Positions 1 to 5,334 of a DNA stretch of 21,562 nt are shown here, piece after piece. Source of the stretch: a virus; the IMG/VR virus record IMGVR_UViG_3300017760_000127, positions 1 to 21,562 of that record. One strand, given 5' to 3'. The position numbers and the translations under genes were made by a program. Position 1 is the first letter of the stretch; every line of letters starts with the position of its first letter. The notes under the pieces were generated by a model. The model was not told where the DNA came from. It searched no databases and saw only the letters and a list, made by a program, of their open reading frames with translations.

Positions 1-39
1 GCCAAGGACATAGCGTTGCGCTTATAGGGGATAGAACAC

Positions 40-504
40 ATGGCAAAGAAGCCAACACATTTAAGGGTAGTGGGAAAAGAAGAGAGACCATTGACAGGGA
101 AGCAGGAAGCATTCGCAAAGCTGGTGGCTAGTGGGTCAATGCTCAGTGATGCCTACAGGGAATGCTATTCGGCTGACAATATGAAGTCTTCCACTTTGTG
201 GAGTGAGGCTTGCCGCCTTGCACAAAACCCCAAGGTGTCCACAAGGATAAAGGACATTCAAGCCGATATGGAGCAATCGCAACGCATGAGGCTACTCAGA
301 CGAGAGGAATGGGTTTTGAAATCACTTCAAGAGGAAGCGGTATCGGCTGACAATGCCTCTTCCAGAATTAGGGCGTTGGAGCTGGTTGGGAAGACGGTGG
401 GTATGTTCACAGATAGGGTGGAGCAGTCCGACACGACAGAGCGGTCAGCGTCCGATATCGAGCGAGATCTGAGGGCGAAACTTGATCGGCTGATCGGCTC
501 GTGA
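40..504 (+). CDS. Terminase small subunit (TerS-like)
   Basis: The product is probably the DNA-recognition subunit of the packaging motor, which binds phage DNA and hands it to the large terminase. Residues about 18-75 start with LTGKQEAFAKLVASG and continue with a DAYRECY segment and an NPKVSTRI segment. This is the pattern of the N-terminal helix-turn-helix of phage TerS proteins (Terminase_2-like). The C-terminal half is charged and helical, with a coiled-coil-like stretch around 75-95, and would form the oligomer. Its length of 154 aa is usual for the family. An AGGGG Shine-Dalgarno lies about 9 nt before the ATG. It is unusual that TerL is 3.2 kb downstream, beyond a block of leftward genes. 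The family call rests on pattern recognition alone. Confidence 0.75.
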   Translation: MAKKPTHLRVVGKEERPLTGKQEAFAKLVASGSMLSDAYRECYSADNMKSSTLWSEACRLAQNPKVSTRIKDIQADMEQSQRMRLLRREEWVLKSLQEEAVSADNASSRIRALELVGKTVGMFTDRVEQSDTTERSASDIERDLRAKLDRLIGS

Positions 505-644
505 TTATGGCCGGATCGGGACTATCTGGTTTTCGTTGGGGGCTGGCTTCCTATTCACGAAGCCTTGGTGACCCCACCTACCCCCTTCCACCCCATATAG
601 TCATGCGCCTACCCACGCACCCTACATGAGGTTCTGCACATACG

Positions 645-863
645 ATGACAGGTATTTTCGTAAAACCTTCCCCTTGTGTAGGTGTATGCACCATTGATGA
701 GTGTAGTAATCTGTGCCTAGGGTGTAACAGGACTATGGAGGAGATAGTCCTTTGGGGCGATTTAACGCCCTCTGAGGCGGTCTTGATGATGGAAGTGGTG
801 CGTACCCGTACCCTCTTTCTTTGGCAGGCGTGGGAGGAGCTTGAGAGACCTACCCTTCAGTAA
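645..863 (+). CDS. DUF1289-type small cysteine protein
   Basis: This 72-aa protein has the signature of the DUF1289 family: SPCVGVC at residues 9-15, C20, then CLGCNRT at 24-30, followed by EIVLWGDLTPSEA. The five cysteines (11, 15, 20, 24, 27) suggest a metal or Fe-S site. The family is common on proteobacterial chromosomes and has no firm biochemical role. Here it follows TerS in the same direction and ends in a terminator-like hairpin, so it closes the first rightward unit. Its presence in a phage packaging region suggests capture from a host. The family call is firm and the function unknown. Confidence 0.85.
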   Translation: MTGIFVKPSPCVGVCTIDECSNLCLGCNRTMEEIVLWGDLTPSEAVLMMEVVRTRTLFLWQAWEELERPTLQ

Positions 864-904
864 GAAAAAAGGGTAGGAATCCTAGGGGGTAAAAAATTTT
901 TTTT
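849..904 (+). terminator. Terminator-like hairpin between convergent units
   Basis: A perfect 9-bp stem (CCTACCCTT at 849-857 with AAGGGTAGG at 869-877, 11-nt loop) overlaps the stop codon of the DUF1289 gene. A run of six A and eight T follows at 891-904. The T-run is 13 nt beyond the stem rather than adjacent, so this is not a textbook intrinsic terminator. It nevertheless sits exactly where rightward and leftward transcripts converge. Confidence 0.5.
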
Positions 905-917
905 AAAAAATTTCAAA

Positions 918-985
918 TTGGAAGTCTCTGTACTTAGGTGACCCATAACTTTTGGAGGTCTCTGTACTTAGGTGACCCATAACTT
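918..985. repeat. 34-bp tandem direct repeat, two copies
   Basis: Two head-to-tail 34-bp copies (918-951 and 952-985) differ at a single base (GGAAGTC against GGAGGTC). The core reads CTGTACTTAGGTGACCCATA. They occupy the convergent gap between the DUF1289 gene and the end of the leftward operon. No spacer separates them, and no third good copy is seen. They could be protein-binding sites, a recombination scar at a cassette edge, or a recent slippage duplication. Confidence 0.9.
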
Positions 986-991
986 TGGGAT

Positions 992-1252
992 CTAGGTGTT
1001 TTCCCCATATGGGTCTTCTAATTTTTCCCTGTTTGACTTCTCGCCTTCGGCCTTTGATTTTCTCTCGCAGTCTATCTTGAATAGCATGTTGATAGAGTAT
1101 TGACCCTGTAGCCTGTATGTCTCACATATCTTTCTTGCCTGTTCTGCCGCAAGAGCTGAGTGCGTTGGATTTGTCATTGGCTCGCCGTTTATACCCACAC
1201 AATAGAACATATCGTGATTATCGTTTGGCCTTCTTAATACCGAATAAACCAT
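992..1252 (-). CDS. Hypothetical protein, last gene of leftward operon
   Basis: I do not recognise this 86-aa protein. It starts MVYSVLRRPNDNHDMFYCVG, has a mixed alpha/beta-looking middle (about 25-60), and ends in a strongly charged tail rich in Lys and Glu. There is no signal peptide, membrane segment or metal motif. A GGGGAC Shine-Dalgarno lies directly upstream on the minus strand, and a 9-nt gap separates it from the preceding gene. That spacing and the shared direction make it the promoter-distal gene of a six-gene unit. The tandem 34-bp repeat begins just beyond its stop. It is a probable gene of unknown role. Confidence 0.6.
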   Translation of the reverse strand: MVYSVLRRPNDNHDMFYCVGINGEPMTNPTHSALAAEQARKICETYRLQGQYSINMLFKIDCERKSKAEGEKSNREKLEDPYGENT

Positions 1253-1261
1253 TTTGTCCCC

Positions 1262-1465
1262 CTACTGGTTTGTCACTATGACCCACTTCACATTGTTTTC
1301 TGTGCTGGTGGTTCTGAAATTTCCTGCCTTTGACCAGTCTATCTGCTCTATGCCCTCGTCAAATACGTAGTTTATCTGTTTATCTTCCATGACCTCTACA
1401 TCATCTGTCTTGTTGTAGTGGTGCATTCCGTATGCCAAAGCACCTAAAATTAGTAACGCTTCCAT
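1262..1465 (-). CDS. Small protein with N-terminal hydrophobic segment
   Basis: This 67-aa protein begins MEALLILGALAYGMHHYNK. That gives one short hydrophobic stretch (residues 3-14) followed by a polar, mostly acidic domain. The stretch could be a short membrane anchor or an export signal, but it is brief and lacks a clear cleavage site. The remaining residues (about 25-67) look like a small beta-rich domain. An AGGAGA Shine-Dalgarno lies 5 nt before the ATG. It is packed between neighbours with gaps of 9 nt on each side, as expected in an operon. I recognise no family. Confidence 0.55.
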   Translation of the reverse strand: MEALLILGALAYGMHHYNKTDDVEVMEDKQINYVFDEGIEQIDWSKAGNFRTTSTENNVKWVIVTNQ

Positions 1466-1474
1466 TTTTGTCTC

Positions 1475-1714
1475 CTAAGTTCCATATAACTTTTTCGGCG
1501 ATAGTGTGTAACCGAGAACATTGTAGCAAGCCTCAAGATCTGTGATCCTTGGTACAGTTCTTGTTCTCCAGTCTTTCAATGTGTTTTTATTGATGCCTGT
1601 CCTTTCGGACATATCAATCACACCTATTTGCTGGTGTCGCATTTTTTCAAACAGGTCTTTTACCATCGGGTTGCACCGATTGGGTATTGTGACCCTAGTA
1701 TACCTCTCCCTCAT
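1475..1714 (-). CDS. Helix-turn-helix (XRE-like) regulator
   Basis: This 79-aa protein has a lambda-repressor-like DNA-binding fold over roughly residues 18-70. The recognition core is IDMSERTGINKNTLKDWR, where the usual pattern is a helix, a turn at TGI, and a second helix carrying N, K and W. The later segment DLEACYNVLGYTL matches helices 4-5 of the fold. It is a single-domain protein with no ligand or protease domain, like small phage Cro-type regulators. Its ATG overlaps the TGA of the preceding gene (ATGA), so translation is coupled. The palindromes at 2897-2934, at the head of its own operon, are the natural candidate operators (inference). Confidence 0.75.
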   Translation of the reverse strand: MRERYTRVTIPNRCNPMVKDLFEKMRHQQIGVIDMSERTGINKNTLKDWRTRTVPRITDLEACYNVLGYTLSPKKLYGT

Positions 1715-1932
1715 TCACAGTCCTTTTCGCCAGCACAATTTACATCAAAGCAATGTACATCCATTTTGTAATATTCGTTTGTGTATGTAGATGCCCACAT
1801 TCCCTTGTCAATCAGATATACACATTGTGCCTCTGTCATAGGCTGCTGTAGTGTAATCTGGTTTCCAATATATTCCCATTGTGCGCCGTTGTAGCCCCAC
1901 ATTGTTATGACAAGAACATATAAACTTTCCAT
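1711..1932 (-). CDS. Small putative exported cysteine protein
   Basis: This 73-aa protein has a hydrophobic start (MESLYVLVITMWG) and four cysteines at 37, 61, 66 and 72, in AQCVYL, VHCFDVNC and KDCE. That suggests export and disulphide formation in the periplasm, although no clean signal-cleavage site is visible. It resembles two other small proteins in this window (3468-3674 and 14901-15071) in overall plan, not in close sequence. Its stop overlaps the start of the HTH gene, and a 1-nt gap separates it from the gene upstream. Function unknown; an anti-host or envelope role is only a guess. Confidence 0.6.
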   Translation of the reverse strand: MESLYVLVITMWGYNGAQWEYIGNQITLQQPMTEAQCVYLIDKGMWASTYTNEYYKMDVHCFDVNCAGEKDCE

Positions 1933-1933
1933 A

Positions 1934-2140
1934 TTACCAGTTGTTATCTATTGATTCGATAACATCTTCCCACTCAGCCATTTTTCTTAACTCTTCAATT
2001 ACCGCTTCGACAATGTCTGAATGCTCTCCAATGCCAGACGGGTTTTGAATGTAAACATCAATGTTTGTTTTATGCACGGCTATTTTGCCCTCGGCGTATT
2101 TTCTTGCAGCACCAAGAACGTCAGGGTGTGTATCACGCAT
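1934..2140 (-). CDS. Conserved phage hypothetical protein
   Basis: This small acidic helical protein contains the segment VYIQNPSGIGEHSDIVEAV, a pattern I remember from uncharacterised proteins of marine phages and cyanophages. No catalytic or metal motif is visible. Two ATGs are possible, at 2146 and 2140. I chose 2140 because the GGGAG Shine-Dalgarno would have a 6-nt spacing there but none for the first ATG. The chosen form is 68 aa. The start overlaps the end of the 244-aa gene by 8 nt, indicating translational coupling. Function unknown. Confidence 0.65.
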   Translation of the reverse strand: MRDTHPDVLGAARKYAEGKIAVHKTNIDVYIQNPSGIGEHSDIVEAVIEELRKMAEWEDVIESIDNNW

Positions 2141-2867
2141 CGTCATCTCCCAAAGTAAGGTTCCCGTATGCTTCTTTAGCAGCTTGCTCTAAATCATCTT
2201 CTGCATAAAGATTATCAAATATTTGATTAACATCAAGTGTATAGTCAAGATCTGATTTTGAATAGTGAATATGCTGGGATGGCAGGAAGTCTGGTGCGCC
2301 TTCACCTGTCTCAAACCAAGCTGGGTGTGTCACCCTTACCCGATTGTTTGGAAGTGCCACTATGTTACCTGTCCATTTGCCTGCATCCAGTAGCTCTAAG
2401 ACGTGGCTTTGTTTGTGCTGTGCTGGATCATCGGCTATCTCGCTATCGGTGTAATCGACAGTGAAATAATATTTTGCCGGATAGAACTCGCCATCAACCT
2501 TTACAAGCCAAGGGCATGGTGTTGCTCTGTTGAGTGTGTAAACAGCGTGGGTGTGTGACATGCAGTCCCAAGGCTGTGCAGCATGCACTGGCATTGGCTC
2601 AGGCCATTCATCAAACGGTGTGTCCCCGACTAACGCAGTTATCGGCATTCTGGCCCACATGGCACCGCCGTGAACATTTGGCTCGTCTTCGTCATCTGTT
2701 TCACAACCTGTGAAAATAACCTGAAAGCTCAGGCACCGATTTGGCATTGTTGTCACAGCAATACACATGGCGTGTAAGAACTCGCCGTGGTAGTTCACAT
2801 GATTGCATGTATATTCACGCCGTACCCAACACTTGAAGTGTGGTATATTACTCTGTAAAAAAGGCAT
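2133..2867 (-). CDS. Conserved hypothetical protein, first gene of leftward operon
   Basis: This 244-aa protein is rich in Trp, His and Cys and has no transmembrane segment. The first half contains CWVRREYTCNHVNYHGE and a Trp/Pro-rich middle. The second half (about 125-195) looks beta-rich, with KYYFTVDYTD and VRVTHPAWFETG. The C-terminus is an acidic helical tail ending in GDDDA. I do not recognise the fold with confidence. The scattered His and Cys could bind metal, but no spacing pattern is diagnostic. The start is supported by GGGAGA 6 nt upstream on the minus strand. As the largest, promoter-proximal gene, it may be the main effector of the cassette (inference). Confidence 0.7.
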   Translation of the reverse strand: MPFLQSNIPHFKCWVRREYTCNHVNYHGEFLHAMCIAVTTMPNRCLSFQVIFTGCETDDEDEPNVHGGAMWARMPITALVGDTPFDEWPEPMPVHAAQPWDCMSHTHAVYTLNRATPCPWLVKVDGEFYPAKYYFTVDYTDSEIADDPAQHKQSHVLELLDAGKWTGNIVALPNNRVRVTHPAWFETGEGAPDFLPSQHIHYSKSDLDYTLDVNQIFDNLYAEDDLEQAAKEAYGNLTLGDDDA

Positions 2868-2896
2868 CTTTGTCTCCCGAAAAAACCCTTAGTTAG

Positions 2897-2934
2897 TATA
2901 TTATAATATATTAATCATATATTATATAATATAT
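2897..2934. promoter_or_regulatory. Divergent AT-rich control region with two palindromes
   Basis: Between the leftward operon and the rightward zinc-ribbon gene, 2897-2944 is A/T except for one C. It holds a perfect 14-bp palindrome (2897-2910) and a perfect 18-bp palindrome (2917-2934). Their centres are 22 bp apart, about two helical turns. TATAAT boxes occur on both strands, for example plus-strand 2925-2930 and minus-strand 2905-2900. This fits a bidirectional promoter with paired operators for the HTH regulator at 1475-1714. AT-only DNA makes palindromes by chance more often, so the operator reading is tentative. Confidence 0.5.
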
Positions 2935-2956
2935 TATATATATTAGGGAGAAAAAA

Positions 2957-3118
2957 ATGAATTGTTGGCACTGTAAAACAGAGCTTATCTGGGGTGGAGA
3001 TCACGACATTGAAGAAGAGGATGATTCGTACTCAATGGTAACAAACCTGAGTTGCCCCCAGTGCGGTTCTCACGTTGATGTATATTATCCAAAAGAAAAC
3101 ATGGACGGGGATAGCTAA
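2957..3118 (+). CDS. Small zinc-ribbon protein
   Basis: This 53-aa protein begins MNCWHCKTELIWGGDHD and ends with a second knuckle, SCPQCGSHVDVYYP. The two CxxC pairs (residues 3/6 and about 34/37) form a typical zinc ribbon. The acidic middle (EEEDD) separates them. I remember this protein type, with the same CWHC-TELIWGGDHD opening, from many marine phages, where its role is unknown. The Shine-Dalgarno AGGGAG lies 6 nt before the ATG, just beyond the AT-rich control region. It is the first gene of the main rightward transcript. Roles in transcription or nucleic-acid binding are possible but unproven. Confidence 0.8.
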   Translation: MNCWHCKTELIWGGDHDIEEEDDSYSMVTNLSCPQCGSHVDVYYPKENMDGDS

Positions 3119-3145
3119 TTGGGTTTATAGAAGATATACTTTAGT

Positions 3146-3214
3146 GGGGTGTAAGTCTCCCAACACCCCCGGCGGGTTGAGCGAGTCCTCTCCGCTCCCC
3201 GCCGTTATTATTTT
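3146..3214 (+). terminator. Two tandem hairpins with T-rich tail upstream of the packaging genes
   Basis: The first hairpin pairs GGGGTGT (3146-3152) with ACACCCC (3163-3169). The next base begins a second, stronger hairpin: CGGCGGG (3170-3176) with CCCGCCG (3198-3204), continued inside by GAGCG (3179-3183) with CGCTC (3193-3197). TTATTATTTT (3205-3214) follows at once, as in an intrinsic terminator. The Shine-Dalgarno of the next gene (AAAGAGG, 3215-3221) is right behind it. The element could end the zinc-ribbon transcript, work as an attenuator ahead of the terminase operon, or mark the 3' end of a small RNA. Structure is seen; role is inferred. Confidence 0.65.
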
Positions 3215-3226
3215 AAAGAGGTTGGT

Positions 3227-3475
3227 ATGTCTGACAATATTATACAGTTTCCTAATAGCAGTATGCCTACTGATGACGATCCTCTTGAGCCTAATGAAAT
3301 GCTCAATAACATCTGTGAAGAAATCGACATGATGGAGGCTCTTGTTGTTGGTTGGACGAAAGAGGGAAGGTTATTTGTTGGCACATCACATGGAAAAGCC
3401 CCTGATATGGTATTTTTATTGGAGTTAGCAAAGTCGGTTTTGCTTACAAGATGTTTGGGAGAAGAGGATGTTTGA
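3227..3475 (+). CDS. Hypothetical protein (MSDNIIQFP-type)
   Basis: This 82-aa acidic protein opens MSDNIIQFPNSSMPTDDDPL. It then has a compact domain (about 28-75) containing ICEEIDMMEALVVGWTKEGRLFVGTS, which reads as a helix followed by a beta hairpin. I remember similar short proteins with an IIQFP-like start in other phages, always uncharacterised. No catalytic or metal motif is present. A GAGG Shine-Dalgarno sits 5 nt before the ATG, immediately after the hairpin element. Its last 8 nt overlap the next gene, so it belongs to the operon leading into the large terminase. Confidence 0.65.
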   Translation: MSDNIIQFPNSSMPTDDDPLEPNEMLNNICEEIDMMEALVVGWTKEGRLFVGTSHGKAPDMVFLLELAKSVLLTRCLGEEDV

Positions 3476-3674
3476 AGCTGCAATACTGGTTTGCCTTGCC
3501 TCTCTTCCTGATTTTTGTGTTGAGTTGATAGATGACAGAGGGCCATACTCAACAAATCAACAATGCGTAGAGAGGGTTGCTGAAATGATACAGGACACCA
3601 AAAGATTCGGGCCAGAGTATTTTACAGCAAATTATAAATACCACTGTGAAAAATTAGACATGCTAGGCACATGA
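3468..3674 (+). CDS. Small putative exported cysteine protein
   Basis: This 68-aa protein starts MFEAAILVCLASLPDFC, a short hydrophobic N-terminus that may direct export. It then carries NQQCVERVAEM and ends YKYHCEKLD. Cysteines lie at 9, 17, 33 and 60; the C33/C60 pair could form a disulphide. The plan resembles the products of 1711-1932 and 14901-15071. The gene overlaps its upstream neighbour by 8 nt and the large terminase by 4 nt (ATGA), so it is translated with the packaging gene. Function unknown; a membrane or periplasmic role is inferred from composition only. Confidence 0.6.
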   Translation: MFEAAILVCLASLPDFCVELIDDRGPYSTNQQCVERVAEMIQDTKRFGPEYFTANYKYHCEKLDMLGT

Positions 3675-5179
3675 AAGAACTAGCTGCCGTAAAATCAAAA
3701 ATCAATCAACTGCCCCTAGAAGATCAAAAAGAAATGCTTGATCTTTTACTTGAGCTTGAGAACGCAAAAGAAAAAGAAGCCTCAAGAGAGGACTTTTTAT
3801 CCTTTGTAAAAAAGATGTGGCCTGCATTTATTGGCGGTAAACATCACGAGGTTATGGCAGATGCGTTTGAGCGTGTCGCAAATGGTGATTTAAAGCGCCT
3901 GATAATAAACATGCCCCCAAGACACACAAAGTCTGAGTTTGCGTCCTTTTTGTTTCCGGCTTGGTTTTTAGGTAGATACCCAGAAAAAAAGATCATTCAA
4001 ACTGCACACACAGCAGAACTTGCTGTAGGATTTGGTCGTAAGGTTAGAAACCTTATTGGTCAGGAGGACTTTCAACAGGTCTTTCCGGGTATAGAACTGT
4101 CCTCTGACTCGAAAGCTGCTGGAAGATGGAACACAAACAAGCGGGGTGACTATTTTGCTATTGGTGTTGGTGGTGCAGTTACTGGTAAAGGTGCTGACGT
4201 TCTCATTATTGATGACCCCCACTCGGAGCAGGAGGCGGCACTGGGGGCTTACAACCCAGAAGTCTACGACAAAGTCTACGAATGGTACACATCAGGCCCA
4301 AGACAGAGACTACAACCGGGTGGGTCTATAATAATTGTTATGACAAGATGGTCTACAAGAGACCTGACGGGCAAAATAATTAAATCTGTGACCCAAAGAG
4401 AGGGTGTTGATGACTGGGAAATCATAGAGCTTCCAGCAATTATGCCCTCTGGTGACCCCTTATGGCCTGAGTTCTGGCCTTTAGAACAATTAGAGGCTCT
4501 AAAAGCTGAACTACCAGTCTCAAAATGGTCTGCACAGTACCAGCAAGACCCAACTTCTGAAGAAGGTGCGTTAATTAAGCGTGAATGGTGGCAGGAATGG
4601 GAAAAAGATAGCCCTCCATCCTGTGAAGCCATTATTCAAAGCTGGGATACGGCCTTTTTGAAGACACAAAGAGCCGATTATAGCGCCTGTACCACTTGGG
4701 GAGTGTTTCAACACCCTAATGAAAGTGGTGATTTGCAGCCAAATCTGATATTATTGGATGCATACAAGGAAAAACTGGAGTTTCCAGAGTTAAAACGCGC
4801 TGCGTATGACAAATATTGGGAGTTTGAGCCAGATCAGATGATTGTTGAGGCAAAAGCCTCCGGTTCTCCTTTAATTTTTGAGCTTAGGGCTATGGGAATA
4901 CCTGTGACAGAGTTTACTCCGTCAAGAGGACAGGACAAAATAGCCCGTGTAAACGCTGTTAGTGATCTTTTTGCTAGTGGTGTGATATGGTGTCCACCAA
5001 CTAGGTGGGCTGATGAGGTAATAGAGGAATGTGCTGCTTTTCCGGCTGGAGACAATGATGACTTGGTTGACTCTACAACTCAGGCGTTGCTGAGGTTTCG
5101 TCAGGGCGGGTGGATTAGAAGCACTATGGATGAATGGGATGATGAACCAAAGTATAGAAGACCAGTTTCATACTACTGA
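3671..5179 (+). CDS. terL: Terminase large subunit (ATPase and nuclease)
   Basis: This 502-aa protein is the motor that cuts concatemeric DNA and pumps it into the prohead using ATP. The N-terminal ATPase shows a variant Walker A, MPPRHTKSE (81-89), a Walker B, VLIIDD (177-182), and the motif MTRW (224-227) that couples hydrolysis to movement. The C-terminal RNase-H-like nuclease shows SWDTAF (D326), VEAKASGSP (E393) and DDLVDSTTQAL (D464 and D467), the expected acidic set. Length and order match the TIGR01630-like terminases with Terminase_6-type domains. Its start overlaps the previous stop (ATGA). All key residues appear present, so it should be active. Confidence 0.97.
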   Translation: MKELAAVKSKINQLPLEDQKEMLDLLLELENAKEKEASREDFLSFVKKMWPAFIGGKHHEVMADAFERVANGDLKRLIINMPPRHTKSEFASFLFPAWFLGRYPEKKIIQTAHTAELAVGFGRKVRNLIGQEDFQQVFPGIELSSDSKAAGRWNTNKRGDYFAIGVGGAVTGKGADVLIIDDPHSEQEAALGAYNPEVYDKVYEWYTSGPRQRLQPGGSIIIVMTRWSTRDLTGKIIKSVTQREGVDDWEIIELPAIMPSGDPLWPEFWPLEQLEALKAELPVSKWSAQYQQDPTSEEGALIKREWWQEWEKDSPPSCEAIIQSWDTAFLKTQRADYSACTTWGVFQHPNESGDLQPNLILLDAYKEKLEFPELKRAAYDKYWEFEPDQMIVEAKASGSPLIFELRAMGIPVTEFTPSRGQDKIARVNAVSDLFASGVIWCPPTRWADEVIEECAAFPAGDNDDLVDSTTQALLRFRQGGWIRSTMDEWDDEPKYRRPVSYY

Positions 5180-5333
5180 GGATAAATCAGGAACATATAG
5201 ATTTATTCCGCACAAAGAGATAAAAAGTTTTAAGAGTTTAGGGTGGAAAGTTGTAAGTAACATGAGAGGCTCCCATCATGCCCGTCATGCTGTTATAATG
5301 AAAAAACCCGACACCGAGAAAAAGGAAATATAA
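5130..5333 (+). CDS. Small conserved protein between TerL and portal
   Basis: This gene of up to 67 aa overlaps the end of the large terminase by 50 nt and fills the gap to the portal gene, ending 1 nt before the portal ATG. The core is GTYRFIPHKEIKSFKSLGW followed by KVVSNMRGSHHARHAVIM. I remember similar small proteins (a W-x-V-V strand followed by a His-rich turn) in phage genomes. It is probably a small alpha/beta fold of unknown role. In-frame ATGs at 5130, 5139 and 5142 are all possible, and none has a strong Shine-Dalgarno, so the start is uncertain. The C-terminus is basic and flexible. Confidence 0.6.
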   Translation: MNGMMNQSIEDQFHTTEDKSGTYRFIPHKEIKSFKSLGWKVVSNMRGSHHARHAVIMKKPDTEKKEI

Positions 5334-5334
5334 A

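Noticed and set aside
1-27. Possible tail end of an upstream rightward gene (stop TAG at 25-27)
   Set aside because: Eight codons are too few to support a gene call.
505-644. Small hairpin in the gap after terS (GGCTT 545-549 with AAGCC 560-564)
   Set aside because: Only 5 bp, with no T-run and no gene-order reason to call a terminator.
918-985. Possible CRISPR array
   Set aside because: Only two copies, directly abutting with no spacers, and no cas genes.
3119-3210. Possible tRNA gene
   Set aside because: There are two good hairpins, but the inner loop is 9 nt, no TTC-type T-loop is present, and no acceptor or anticodon arm can be drawn.
3208-3555. 115-aa minus-strand open frame
   Set aside because: It lies opposite two overlapping rightward genes that have RBSs and operon spacing, and its sequence looks like a low-complexity shadow.
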